From: Hemileia vastatrix
Lineage: Eukaryota > Basidiomycota > Pucciniomycetes > Pucciniales > Zaghouaniaceae
Direction of reading: 5' to 3'
Assembly: GCA_030280995.1 (NCBI GenBank)
Contig: JASXTE010000005.1
Coordinates: forward strand, 16,098,501 to 16,162,500
Length of the DNA stretch: 64,000 nt
The notes beneath the pieces are model-generated. The model saw nothing but the letters and a program-made list of their open reading frames with translations, did not search any database and had not been told where the DNA came from. The translations under genes and the position numbers were made by a program. Positions 46,176 to 58,214 of the stretch are shown here, one piece after another (the first letter of the stretch is position 1; each line of letters opens with the position of its first letter).

Positions 46176-47310
46176 TGTCAGCCAGACTATTCCAGGAGTC
46201 CAGTAAATGATATGTTAACTTATAAGACCTGAAAGAGGGCATAAGAATTGTATTTAATGCATATAAATTAATATTTTATTGCATAATAAAATTATATAAG
46301 TATCTTATTACATATAAGTGTTATATTAATTTTATTGTTTATATAAATTTTTATACATTTAAATTATGATATAATTTATATTCTACAAAAAATGGCCCAT
46401 TTTTATGTATTTAATAATTATAAATTTATATTTAATTAATTAAAAACATATATTATAATTATAAGTGTAAAATTGACTTATAATATAATTAAATTAATTA
46501 TTTAAATTTATATATTAAATAACACCTTTCATATAATATTAAAAAAATAATTAATGACGCTTCTTTTGACCCTTAAGTGTATCATGAAAAACAAGTAGTT
46601 AATTTATACTAAATTGAGATTAATTACATATTTTTTTGCGTAACAATATTCTTTGTTTCACTTAAAAATCCTTAAATCAGACTGTACAATCTGTTTTGAA
46701 TTATTTTTCTCATAGTCCCTATGTCCCAGGCTTGTTTAGTTATTCACTATTTTTACTTACTGATTTGGGAACTAATTGTGGGAAAATTGGATTCTTAATT
46801 GGGGTTTTTAATTATTTGTTTCATATTTTTCTCTACATTGTTATGTTTCACTTATTCTTTTATATTCTTGTTTCATTCTATTATAATTCTTGTATTTACA
46901 AATATAGTAGTGCTTCAGAGGACCCATTGCCTATAAAAAGGCCTCGGATAATCCCCTGTAGCTCATCACTTACTATACACTCAACAATTTAAATATAATT
47001 TTATTACGTTTATTATTATTTTTTTATTAGTATTACAATCTAATTAAAAATTCTATATAACAATTAAAAGGTTGCCTTAAGTCTGATAGTAATTAAAGTG
47101 TTTGCCGCGCAGAACCCTTACTTGAAATAATATTAATATTAATAAAACCAATTTTGTGTCACCTCTCAAATCACTCGTCATTTCTTTCTCTTCAATAGAT
47201 TAAATAATTTCATTTGATTTTATTTCTTTTATTTCTCAATCACTATTACTTTCTTGTCTTCCTCTCTTTTCTTCCCTCTTTTCTTATCTCTTCTAGACAA
47301 CTGACCAACA
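46176..47310 (+). repeat. 3' LTR of element F
   Basis: 1,135 bp, near-identical to the 5' LTR; ends GACCAACA at 47310. Confidence 0.9.
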
Positions 47311-48600
47311 TGTTTTCTCAGATTCTTTTCAAACTCATTCAATGGACCATGTAGAGCAAAGGCCTTAAGCATGTTTGAACACATCATGCTTAGGTGTTGT
47401 TTCATGTTGGCGTAATTCAGCGTTAAGGTAGTTTCTAGAGGTTGGCCCATCCCCATTGTAGTTTCAGGAGGCGGGGTTCCAACTATACAGAAGAATTAGA
47501 TCAGTAATTATTCTCTTTTAAAGAAATTGGATTTATTAATTTAGTACTTACATATTGGGAGCTCTTCAAATTTGTATTCCGCCGGAATCTGGACTGTTGA
47601 AGAATGTTGAATGTATGTTGAAGGAGGATCAACCAGATAGAGGTATGAATTCTCATGATCATTCTCTAAATGGCGTTGGGAAGATGGACTAGAAGGAGGG
47701 AATTCCTGTGGCCTAGTTGGAGCAGCAGGGCTGCTGTTGTTGTTGTGGATATATTATTGCTTGGCCCAGTTAGGCTGGACACTGGTGGTGGAGTAACAGG
47801 GTTGTTGAAGGAAGGACCAGGAGATGGTGACCTAGAAGCTGATTGTGATCTGCTAGATGAAGATCTAGAAGAAAGGGAACTATCAGAGGAATAATTGGAG
47901 GCCAGAGGAGAGGTATAGTTAGTTCTTCTTGGTGGAACAGGAGATTTTTGTTTTGGAGCAGTGCGGCGTGTTCTGGTGTTTTCAGGAGGTCCTCTGGCAG
48001 GCTTTCTAGAGATGTTGAAATTTTTGGTGTTGACTGATGAAGAATTTGTGTGTGTACGCATTGCTCTAGGAGCACTAGGAGGTTGTTTCATAGCCTTGTT
48101 GCTGTTTAATGGTAGATTTCGGCTGTTATCCGGCTGAATTTGGGAGTTTTGAGCCTGATTTTTTCTTTCTGGCAAGGCGGGTGGGCCACCTGGACGCAGT
48201 CTAGCAGCCTGGGAGCTGATTTTGAAGCTGTTTTGACTGAATTTCCTGAGGTAAAAGCAGATTCTTGAGAAGATAAAGCAGGTATTTTAGGGTGTGTTTT
48301 GGGAATAGAATGGCGTGATCTTCTGGAAGGAGCAGAAGATAAAGAAGAGGAAGCAGGTCCAAGCTCTGGTGACCAGGTAGGAGATCTGGAAATATATTTG
48401 TGGGAAGGTGAAGGCAGAGGTATTGGATAGCTGGGGTCTCTGTCACATCTTTTCTCTTTAGAGTGCAAGAATCAAAGGCTCTGTTATAGAATTTGGACTG
48501 AGGAGTAGGAAGAGTGAAAGTACAAGGCCTGCACATGTGGATGCACTGTTTACAAGAATAGTCTTTTGGAGAAGTGAAGCCAGGAAGGTCCGATGGGTCA
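47311..48600 (-). pseudogene. H1: cysteine-cluster protein gene, disrupted by element F
   Basis: Minus-strand coding pieces. An acceptor-like TTCACAG precedes RAESPDFDPSD; then SCKQCIHMCRPCTF (C-x2-C-x3-C-x2-C, near 48510-48555) and, after a small frame change, HSKEKRCDRDP (near 48450). This resembles the zinc-cluster layout C-x2-C ... C-x2-C-x6-C-DRDP seen in basidiomycete proteins of unknown function. A long Ser/Pro/Arg-rich low-complexity region follows (47666-48400), then YANMKQHLSMMCSNML and NEFEKNLRK at 47311, where F begins. At least two frame changes remain, which could be introns or decay. A DNA- or RNA-binding role is inferred only from the Cys cluster. A related gene, H2, lies upstream at 49436-50153. 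Confidence 0.5.
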
Positions 48601-48773
48601 AAGTCTGGGGATTCAGCCCTGATCTGTGAAGGAACAATAATGAAGAGAAAAGAGATGAATGAAAATTTTATCAGTGATGTGTAGATGAGGAAGAAAGAGT
48701 GGAAGTTCAGCAGGTTAGCTGTGGAGAATTGTGCATGGAGGTGGCTCTACCCTTTTTTTATGCAGAATATTTT

Positions 48774-49380
48774 AGTCTTTCAATACTTTAAACTGAACAC
48801 TTGGTAGTCCATCAAGACTTTAAACTGAACAACGTTAGTCCTCCAAGACTTAAACCTGGCTGGTTTTTTTAAGATTGCTTCAAGATTTTTATTGTTTGTC
48901 ACTACTGTGGATCTGTTAGTCCATCAAGACTTTAAACTGAACATTGGGGTAGTCTTTCAAGACTTTAAACTAAACACTGAGGAAGTCAGTCAAAACTTTA
49001 AACTGAACACTGTGGTCAGTCCATCAAGACTTAAAACTGAAAAATGGTATAGTCCCCCAAGACTATAAAATGAGGATGGTTTAATGGTTGAGTCCTTCAG
49101 GACTATAAACTGATAATGGAAGTTGGTGTGATTCTGGAAGAGGGCATCCAAGGGGGAGTCTCTGAATTTTGTTAAGGCAAGTGTGGGGGTAACTGATGAG
49201 TTGGCTGCTCTGTAGAACAGTTACCCCAGAATGTTAGTTTGTTTCTTTGGTCTTCAATGTTTTGATCTCTGGTTCTGTCTTTTTGATTCAGGTTTTGAGT
49301 CCCCCAAGACTATAAAATGAGGGCTGTTAGTCCCCCAAGACCTAAAACTGAGGATTAGTCCCCCAAGACTTTAAACTGAG
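48774..49380 (+). repeat. Array of AAGACTTTAAACTGA units
   Basis: About nine copies at 48774-49115 and three more at 49298-49380 follow the pattern AGTCC-NN-CAAGACTTTAAACTGA with 20-40 bp spacing. Two related copies lie in element G at 36821 and 37083. It is non-coding, located between H1 and H2. Confidence 0.8.
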
Positions 49381-49435
49381 GAAAATGTTTATTTTATTTT
49401 TTATTTCTAAATCATGATTTTCAGGCAAGAAACAA
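49182..49435 (+). mobile_element. G-type LTR start, partial
   Basis: TGTGGGGGTAACTGATGAG...CAGTTACCCC matches the first 47 bases of the G LTR at 36966 almost exactly, preceded by the same GGCAAG. Similarity fades after ~200 bp and the CCACA end is not found. Confidence 0.55.
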
Positions 49436-50153
49436 TTACAGAAAAGAATCAAGAGATGTAACAAAATGTTCAGCATTGGCTTTGAACTGGTGAATGAGGT
49501 TCTTTCTTTTCTCAAGGTCCTGTGGATTTCTGGCAGGAGTGGATTGGAAGTAATTTATAATGAGATGCTTCTGTTGAGAAGAATGTTGTTGGAGTTTGTC
49601 TTTGATGGTGTGAAATGGATCAGGTGGGGGTGCTTCAATGGTTCCCACATTGTCATCATCACTGTCAGGATGGAAATGAACTGGAAATTTATCAGATTGA
49701 ATTTCAGTATGAAGAAGTATTGGGCTTACCATCAGAAGGATCAGGGATGGTAGAGCTAGTGTTTGTAGCGGGGTTGGAACTCTTTTTTGAAGGGTGTAAT
49801 TTTTTGACCAGTCTGGGATCAGGATGGATGGTCTGGATCTTTTGGTTCTGGCAGAAGGTGGATCAGGTTGTGAGGAAGAGAAGATGTTGAAGAGGACAAT
49901 GGACCAGGTATGAAACAAGTCTTCTTCCTAGAGTGACAGGCATCACAGGAGGCTCTGTAGGGATGAGCTGGTAGTGTGATGGTACAGATGAAATTTTTGT
50001 CAATGCAGCATTGGCAAGGACCCATGTCAGTAGCAGATTTGAAAAGAAAGCTGAACACAGTGGTTTTGATAAAAGAGAATGTGTACATTCTCTATTGGAG
50101 GGAGGATGTGGTCTTACAACATTGGAGGAGCCCTTTTTTGGTCTATTTGGCAT
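49436..50153 (-). pseudogene. H2: cysteine-cluster protein gene
   Basis: ATG 50153 starts MPNRPKKGSSNV; GTAAGA follows and could be an intron donor. The Cys-rich core is GPCQCCIDKNFICTITL and ASCDACHSRKKTCFIPG (49930-50055), i.e. paired C-x-C-C ... C and C-x2-C-x6-C groups resembling fungal Zn-cluster layouts. A Ser/Pro-rich region and a C-terminal Lys/Leu/Gln-rich helix (NPQDLEKRKNLIHQFKANAEHF) end at 49436, with one frame change near 49880. It is a homologue of H1 and of the gene at 62088. The function is unknown; these genes have no enzymatic motif. The upstream 450 bp are repeated in inverse orientation at 60331-60748. Confidence 0.5.
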
Positions 50154-50552
50154 TGTTTTGATATGTTTTAAATGACATTGTTTAATAACTAGGTGTTTTT
50201 CTGGATTTATTTAGCAAATATTGGGACTGCGGGAATGTGGGTACTACCATTGGATAGCCCCGGTTTTTCTCTATATTTTATGTCTTGATGACATTTTTCA
50301 GATATTAAGTATTAAAGGGATTATTTCTCATTTTCCATTTAAAAAGATAGCTGTTTAATTTTGTTTTTTGTGTTTTACAGTATAACATTAAGTCTTAGGT
50401 TTAAGTGCTTAGTACCATTAGAATGAGCTAATTTTTCTCTAAATTTTATGTCTCTATTTTGTTATAGCCTAATTATGTGTTTTAAAGGTTTTAGTAGTTG
50501 TAGTAGATTTTTCTAAGTATTTTGGGTATTTTTGGAGGTTTTCGGTGGTTTC
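50104..50552 (-). repeat. Left arm of a long inverted repeat (H2 start and upstream region)
   Basis: The reverse complement aligns with 60331-60748 over most of its length, including GACATAAAATATAGAGAAA, AAACAGCTATCTTTT and CCAATGTTG(T/G)AAGACCACA. By eye about four in five bases agree. It covers the H2 5' end and ~400 bp upstream, so probably its promoter. 50553-50674 is unique sequence with no gene seen. Confidence 0.75.
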
Positions 50553-50674
50553 ATCAGGCAGCCCACCCGTCATGGTGCTAGAAGGCTGGGAAGCATTTTT
50601 AGAGGGGTTTATGCAATCAAATTTGTTGGTGTGCATGGGCTTTTAGATAGTGGTCTGTGTGTACATAGTGAATA

Positions 50675-51850
50675 TGTCAGCCTAGATATCCCTAGGACTG
50701 AGTATTTCTTATACTTGAAATAAGATAACTTTAAGTACATTAAGCTTATATCTTAAAAATAAGGTTAAAATAATACTATATATGATTATATTACATATAT
50801 ATATAATTATTACTCTATTATATAAATTATAGTAGTTTAAATAGCTTATCCATAGCCTAATAATACTTATTAAGGTGTTAATGTAGTCATAATTTACTTA
50901 TCTTAAGTGATATTAAGTAATTATTGACATACATAAGCTTATATGTATACATAAATCTCATATTCAGTGAAATATGCAGTATATTATGTATATTTAGGTA
51001 TATATGTGGGTTTTAGCCTCTTAATAGCCTATAAACTTTGTTTTTCTGCTTAATTTAGGTCATATGGACGTATCCAGTGGACTCACAATGCCTACAGAAG
51101 CAAAAACATCTATTTCAGGCGCATACACTCAGTCTGGACAACTTAATCTGCTTCCTTGGGTGGATATTCACGGATTTATGGGTTGGGAGGTCATTTCTGG
51201 GTTAATATGGATGGTTGGGGATGTTATTGGGGGCTTGGACATTTCATTTGTTTGCTTTATATGCTTTGGGTTTCATTATATTCTCTTTGGATGAGTTATT
51301 TTACCTGTTTCTTTATGGTATCCGCTTTTATCTGGATTTTCTATTTATGGTATTGGTCTGTGTTATCATTAATTGTGATGGAGGATCCTTACTGGAGGTC
51401 TGGGTGTTGAATCTGCTTGAATTGGACGCCATGGGGAGGTTATGGGCCCTCAAAGTGCTGTAATTTCCGGGGATAGCAGTGACATCATCTGGATTGAAGG
51501 TCTGTGCACTCCAGTGGATTTTGGTATAAGTAAGGGAGGATTTTGACGGTTATTGGACATCATTAACTTACTACAATTCAAATAAACATTACAAGACAAT
51601 TATTAGCATTTAAAAAAATATTATAAAGCCATTATAAATTGATATTATCTTTATATAAGCTATAACTATATTATATTCATCTATTTTCCCCCACTAGCAC
51701 GCATTTAAATCCAAGTATTTTGAGTTTTATTTGAGTATAACTATTTTATTAGTCTTCCCCTGAGGTTTAATCACTAAATCATTTATTAATAAGTAGTAGG
51801 ACCATAAATAAATACTATTATATCATACTTAAATACCAGATACCCTGACA
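50675..51850 (+). repeat. 5' LTR of element C
   Basis: 1,176 bp, TGTCAGCCTAGATATCCC...CTGACA. It shares with the B LTR the opening TGTCAGCCT and ATATCCC-x-AGGACTGAGTA. Confidence 0.92.
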
Positions 51851-52357
51851 ATTGGGGGTCTTTCCTTAATTATTATTGATTTTTTAGTATAAGCCTTGGG
51901 ACGTGATTTTTACTTTAGTATAGCTCAAAATAACCAAATATTTGGGTCTGCTGCATATTAGTGGGTCATAATAACTCAGTGATTGCGGAAAAGAACCCTT
52001 ATAATAACTGTACTAATTTTTTATAATAAGAATTAGGTATTTACAGTAGTAACTGTACCCAATATAAACCCAATTTCACTTGCTATTTGGTCACCAAAAT
52101 AAACTCAATTAAACCGGTATTTGGTTAAAGCTTAGTAAGCTATTTATTCACCCTTATAAAGGTCTTGTTAAAAATATTATTCTATTTTTAACAGATTTTT
52201 TCAAATTGTTATTACATTTTATTTAAATAAATAAAGATTTAAATTCTGGGTAAGCTCCAGTGCTTTTTATTAGTAATAATATTGCTAATACTTTTAATCT
52301 ACTAATTCCAATAAGTTTTCCTTTCTTTAGAAGTAATATATTGTTAATTTTATCAAT
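51851..52357 (+). other. Leader of element C with primer-site motif
   Basis: ATTGGGGGTCTTTCC directly after the LTR, then ~490 A/T-rich bases without coding signs up to the ORF1 ATG. Confidence 0.68.
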
Positions 52358-52900
52358 ATGAGTGCTCCCCAGGACAATTTAAGTATACAGCCTGCTTATA
52401 ATACCAGGTCTAAAGCTAACAAAAACATTGCTCCAGGATATAACCATGGAGGGTCAGTCATACCCCCAGGCAGAGCAAATGAGCATAGAGGAAAAGGACA
52501 CCCTCTAAAAAAAGATTACTATAAAAAGACGTCTCCTCCTCATCAGGATCAACTATCCCATCTGGAAAAACAGGTATTGAAGTTGGAGGAATCAAAATCC
52601 CTCATGCTCAAGGAGGTAGAGCAATTACAAAACAATTGCAAGGTAGGATTTCAGCAGATGAACGAATCATTGGAAGATCTAAAGGGAGGCCAGCCAAGTC
52701 AGCCACCCCCTACCACAGGAGGGTCACATCACTCCCAAGAGAAAATCCTGGTAGAAAAATGGAAGTGGGATTGGTTCCATCAACAATGGTCCAGTCACAA
52801 CTGCAACAAGGATCCTCCTCCTCATCAGACTTCCTCACTTCACCCCTACAAGGGAAAAAAAAGGTGCCAAAAATCAGGGCTCACACAAATCCCGTGGTAA
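52358..52900 (+). CDS. Element C ORF1, intact 180-residue protein
   Basis: ATG 52358 (MSAPQDN) to TAA 52898-52900 without interruption. N-terminal ~60 residues are Gly/Asn/Lys-rich with NTRSKANKN. Residues ~65-115 form a probable coiled coil (LSHLEKQVLKLEESK, LKEVEQLQNN). A Pro/Gln linker follows, then VEKWKWDWFHQQW (about residue 132), LHPYKGKKR (about 161) and the terminal QIPW. It is the only undamaged protein-coding unit of this element and the best representative of a module found before gag in B, E and F. The stop lies in GTGGTAAGT, so the -1 frame reads on into ORF2 and the site matches a splice donor. No known family recognised. RNA binding or particle assembly is a guess from position. 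Confidence 0.72.
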   Translation: MSAPQDNLSIQPAYNTRSKANKNIAPGYNHGGSVIPPGRANEHRGKGHPLKKDYYKKTSPPHQDQLSHLEKQVLKLEESKSLMLKEVEQLQNNCKVGFQQMNESLEDLKGGQPSQPPPTTGGSHHSQEKILVEKWKWDWFHQQWSSHNCNKDPPPHQTSSLHPYKGKKRCQKSGLTQIPW

Positions 52901-53516
52901 GTAGATTACCCTCTCAGATTGAACACAATACTGATAATTACAATGTAGGTAATATAATTGATGTCAAATTTTTGCAGAAAATAGAGGAGGACTTAAGAAA
53001 TTTAGGTTTTAGTGTAGATACACCTGACTTGTCTTTTGTCAATAACAACAGTAGTATTTATAATAAAGTTAATCCTCAGTTGCCACCACTTACTAGTGAG
53101 ATGAGAAGTTCACAAGAGAGTTAAAGAATTGAGAAGGAAGACATGGAGTATTTTAATAATAATACAATTTTCCATAGAATTGTTTCAGCATTGTGAAATA
53201 GAATGACTGATTGTGAGGAACAGACAGTTAAGCTCACAAGTGATACAATTTCATCCTTAACATTGAACATTTCTCAACTGAAAAACGTAATAAAGAATTA
53301 GAAAATGAACATTTGTCTCTCACTCTTTAATATGATTCATTGAGTAGTAAATATAATGAACTTTCAAACAAATTCTGTGAGTTGGAAAAATTATATGAAA
53401 CACACATATTGAAAACTGAATCAAGAACTAAGTTATCTTTTGCCCAGAAAAATCAAAGAGTCTCTGAGTTGCTACAAAGATTAACTAAATTTTAGATTGA
53501 AACTTCCAATCTACTA
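52897..53516 (+). pseudogene. Element C ORF2 remnant
   Basis: The -1 frame from the ORF1 end reads VSRLPSQIEHNTDNYNVGNI and stays open to 53124, with an acidic/Asn-rich composition like ORF2 of B. It continues with stops near 53124 and 53196 and a frame change before 53517. The stretch 53220-53510 is Leu/Lys/Glu-rich and coiled-coil-like, as expected of ORF2. No motif of known function. Confidence 0.5.
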
Positions 53517-56500
53517 ATGAACCAGGATAATCATAAGTATACTCAATATAATAATAATCCTTTCATTGGAAAAAGTGAATCTCATTCATTCCCTATACCA
53601 CCACAATTAAAACCATCTGGTGGTAGTGTCAAATCTGAAAATGTAAGTCACAAATCCGTACAGGAGGAAATACAAGACCATTTATCAAGAGTAAATAAGT
53701 TGTTGAATTTACCTAAGATTAGTGAAATAAAATCCAATCAGAAGAACTGGCCTAAGATAGATCAGTACCCAACTTATGATGGGGAAGCCAGCTCTGATTG
53801 GCAACATTTTATCCAAAGAATTGACAATTTAAAATTCTCATATAAGTTACCAGATGAAGAAATAACATCAAAATTGATCTCTTTATTTAAGGATGTTGCT
53901 TTATTATGGTTTGAAGCTGTTTTGAATGAGGGTAAAGATTACTCTTGGGCTGAATGGAAACAACTAATTGAAAAACAATTTGGAGGTTCTAAATTCAGAA
54001 TCACTCAGCAGAGACTTTATGAGAAAACTAGGTATAATACGTTGAATGGTGACAAACCTATGGTATTTTTAATGAATTTAAATAAAATATTAAAAGCCAT
54101 TGAGCCTCACATGGATTTTAACTTATGGAAAGATAAGATAATATATAAATTACCTATATCTGACAGAGACATTGTTGTAGCTAGAACAATTAATGTTACT
54201 GAATATTCTGACTTTATTAATATTTGAAATGAAATATTATTAAACCATAAGTATGAAGCAAGGTATTCTACTTATAAACAAAATGTTGAACCTGTGAAAA
54301 ATCAGAATTCAAAAACACTTCAGGAGAAGTAGAAAAAACCTACTGCACCTGTAGTACCAAAAAATTGTGAGACAAATACTTGTTATAGGTGTAACAAACC
54401 TTGGGTTAAAGGTCACAAATGTGAGAAGAATATAAATATTGTTGAAAATCAACATGAATCTGAAATTGAAACAGAGAAAAGTAAAGATTCAAGTGATTAT
54501 GACAGTAATATCTCATAAAGTGATAAAGATGAAGTCTGTATGTTGGAAGATGATTTGTCCATCTTTGACAATCCAATATTAAATATGGACTCAAATGAAT
54601 CTTTAATGAATTTTGAGGATGCTGAAATCATTAAAGATATACAAGCTGATAACTTTAGAATGACACCTATCACGGTTCCAGCTATTATTTCTGGTGAAAT
54701 TGTTAATATAGTATTGGAAACAGGAGCTGCTGGTTCTGTTGTTTCTACTAATACATTACAGAAAATTGATAGTGAATATAAGTCTACGCTTAAACCCCTT
54801 CAAAGTAAAAATTGGAGAGGTTATGGATCAGTACTACATCGCATTGGAAGATACAAAGATGCTGTTTTCTTTAAAAACCAACATGGTTATGTAAGAATAA
54901 CTTGTGACTTTGTAGTAATGGATAATACTAACTGTAGTAACTGTTTTATCATTGGAAATGATATTCTGACTAAGTTTGGTGTGAAATTAGACCCTGCTAA
55001 TAACAATTTTACAATTGGCATGAATGGTAAAAGGAAATTTAAAATAAATTCTTTTAAAACAGTCTTACACATTGAGTCAGTAACAAATATTCTGTGCAAA
55101 GGAAGTGAATCCAATGAGATGGAACTTCTAAAAACAGAAATTTCAAAAGCATCATTTGGCACTCAGATAAGTAAAGCTGAGAAAAATAATATTTTGGAAT
55201 TAATTAAAGCATTTCCAATGGCTTTTGCACATGGTACAAATGAACTTGGCCTTGTAAAAGATCATGAAATGAATATTAGTTTAACCTGTGATATGGATAA
55301 TACTCCTGCTAGTCTTAAAAAGAAACCATACCCTGCTTCACCAATGAAGAGGAAAGACATAGAGGATAATATTAAAATGTTATTAAAAATGAAAATTCTT
55401 GAAAAGGTTAAAACTACACCAAAATATTGTGTAATATCACCAGTGCTAATTTCTTATGAACAAGATAAAGCAAGACTTTGTGGTGATTATAGAGCATTAA
55501 ATACATTTAAAGTAGATGATATTTATCCTTTGCCAAGGATTTCCTCTATACATGCTACCCTCAAAGGTGCTAAGTATATAAGTTGCTTAGATGGAAATAA
55601 AGGGTACCATCAAATTCCTGTTTAAAGGAATTCACAGAACTTTTTGTTGATAACAACACACATGGGAATTTATAAATATGTCAGGATGCCATTTGGACCA
55701 AAAAATGTTCCATCAGTATTTCAGAAGTTTATGGCTATAACATTCCATAATGAAATGATTGAGGGATGGTTAATGGTATACATTGATGACATCATAGTGT
55801 TCTCTAAAACTTATGATGAAGACTTAATCCATTTAAAGAAGGTATTTCAAAAAATGGATGAAATAAAAATGACCCTTGCATTGAAAAAATGTAAATTTGG
55901 GTTTGAATCTTTAAAAGTGCTTGGTCATATTGTATCTGGATTACAAATATGTGTAGACCAAAATGAAGTGGCTGCAATAAAGAATATTGGCATTCCTCAA
56001 AATGTAAAGGATGTAAAATCTTTTCTTGGTATGTGTGGTTATTATAGACAATATATAAAAAACTACCAATTAATTGCTGCACCATTGACCACACTGATGA
56101 AGAAATCAGAAGCTTTCATTTGGAATAATGAAAGACAACAGGCATTTGATAAGATGAAAGAATATTTAATGACAGCTCCTATCTTAGGATTACCAGATTT
56201 CCAATTGCCTTTTGTATTATATACAGATGCAAGTTTTATTGGTCTAGGTGCTGCTTTGCATCAAAAACAACTTATTGAAGGAAAAATGTCAGAAGTAGTA
56301 ATTTGATATATTTCACGTACTCTAAGAAGTAGTGAATTGAATTATGGTTCTACTCAACTTGAATGTTTGGCAGTGGTATGGACTCTTGAGAAGCTACATT
56401 ATTACCTTGAAGACCAAAAATTTGAGTTAATAACTGACTTTAGTGCAGTTAAGTCACTCTTAAACATAAAAACTCCTAATAGACACATGTTTAGATGGCA

Positions 56501-58214
56501 ATTAGCTGTACAAGAATACAGAGGACGGATGACTATTACACATAGAGCAGGAACCTTACACTCTAATGTAGATCTGTTATCTAGAGTACCTCTGCCTTAT
56601 AATGATGATAATCCTGCTTATGTTCCTGAATCAGAGATTATTAAAATTTATGGCATTTATATTGTAGATCTTGAGGATGAATTTATGCAATCAATTCTTG
56701 ATATGTATGCTTCAGATCCTGACTTGAGTAAACTCACTAAAGTATTAAATGATCCATCTAATGCTTCAATGAATGTTTGAATGAAAACATTACCAAATAA
56801 GTATAAAGAGGCATTAGAAAAAGGAACATTTTCAATTGAGGATGGTTTTATATATTACAGGAAAAAATTAAGTAATGTAATTGTAATTTCCCCTTCAATG
56901 AAGGAGTTAATGTTAAGTATATGTCATGATGATATATTAGCAGGTCATTTTGACAACCATAAAACATTAACCAGAGTAAAAAACACAGCTTGGTGGATTA
57001 ACATGTCTGAGGATGTTCAAAAATATGTTGAGAAATGTGATTCTTGTCAAAAATCTAAAAGATTAACAGGCAAAAGAGTTGGTTTATTACAACAAATTGA
57101 GCAACCAAAAGCTCCATGGGAAATAATTAACATGGACTTTGTAACAGGTTTGCCAATAGCAGGGCATAAGAGTTATAACTTCTGCTGGGTAATTGTAGAT
57201 AGATTTACAAAGATGTGTAAATTTATTCCTACCCACAAAGAGGTTTCTGAAAAGGACTTAGATTTTTTATGGTGGACACAATTGTTAAATATAGCAGGTT
57301 TCCCCAAAGCAATAGTTTCTGACAGAGATCCTAAATTTACTTCTGAGTTCTGGACATCACTTATAGATGTTTCAGGGTGTCAATTAAAACTTTCTACAGC
57401 ACACCATCCACAAACTGATGGTCTAGCAGAAAGAATGATACAAACTTTAGAAGATATGATAAGAAGATATTGTGCTTTTGGTCTTAACTTTAAAGACAAT
57501 GACAAATTCAGGCATGATTGGGTAACCCTTATCCCAGGTTTAGAATTTGCATACAATAGTACAGTACATTCTGTCACTGGCAAAGAGCCATTTGGGTTAT
57601 GGTTGGGTTATGTACCTAATACCCCTGCTAAAACTCTTAATAAATTACCTAGATTGAATATTCATCCAGGTACTAAATCTTTTCTTCAGAGTCAAGAATT
57701 ATGCAGAAAACATGCTCAAGAATGTATAAATAAGGCGTTTGAGTATGAAAAGAAAAGATGGGATAAAGCCCATAAAGAACAAATGTTCAAAGAGGGTGAT
57801 GAATTCCTTATTTCTACACTAAATTTCAATTTAAATGGTAATGTTAAATTGAAGGATCCATTCATTGGACAATTTGTAGTTAAAAAGATGGTTGGTAACA
57901 ATGCTGTTGAGGTTAATCTATATGCACCTTATGATAGAAAACATCCAGTATTTCCTATTTCTCTTATAAAACCATACCATTCTAATGATACTTCCCTATT
58001 TCCAAGAAGATCAGGAAGGCATAAACAGCAACCTGAAGAAATAGTTGAAAAGGCAGAAATTGAAAAGATACTTAAAAAGAGACACCTTACTAAAGAAAAG
58101 GGAGTTGAGTATCTATTAAGATTTAAAAATAAATCAAGTGAATATGACCAGTGGATTCCAGAAAATGAAATATCTGATCTTAAAAATCTCTTGAAAAAAT
58201 TTAAATCAAAATAA
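53517..58214 (+). pseudogene. Element C gag-pol with chromodomain, one frame with six stops
   Basis: A single frame from about 53517 to TAA 58212-58214 with in-frame stops at 54225 (TGA), 54330 (TAG), 54516 (TAA), 55623 (TAA), 56304 (TGA) and 56778 (TGA), and no frameshift. Gag has IDQYPTYDGEAS and KLPDEEI; knuckle CYRCNKPWVKGHKC near 54380-54422. The protease active site reads LETGAAGS (Glu for the catalytic Asp, codon 54717). Reverse transcriptase has DYRALNTFKVDD and YIDD (55779-55790); RNase H has LYTDAS. Integrase has the zinc finger (56925-57050), INMDFVTG, SDRDPKF and TDGLAERM; the chromodomain lies at 58060-58200 (YLLRFKNK, QWIPENEI). Directly after the stop, a ~54-bp tandem duplication spans 58196-58304. 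Confidence 0.92.

Larger units (their letters stand above)
38160..47310 (+). mobile_element. Element F: full-length chromovirus inserted into gene H1
   Basis: Identical-length LTRs (38160-39294 and 46176-47310, 1,135 bp each) that differ at only about 2% of positions by eye. Flanks TTTTT (38155-38159) and TGTTT (47311-47315) are a 5-bp duplication with one difference if read as AAAAA/AAACA on the minus strand, and removing one restores the H1 reading frame. Internal: primer-site motif, leader, ORF1, ORF2, gag-pol, polypurine tract. Confidence 0.92.

Noticed and set aside
48774..49380. CRISPR array
   Set aside because: Eukaryotic transposon context, imperfect units, variable spacing and no cas-like genes.
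51064..51410. Hydrophobic open frame inside the C LTR, also present at 59047-59412
   Set aside because: Present in both copies only because LTRs are identical at insertion. It contains frame differences between copies and no known motif.
54225..56306. TGA read as cysteine (two TGA codons at conserved Cys positions in C)
   Set aside because: Other stops in the same frame are TAA and TAG, and TGA also replaces a Leu; ordinary decay explains it.
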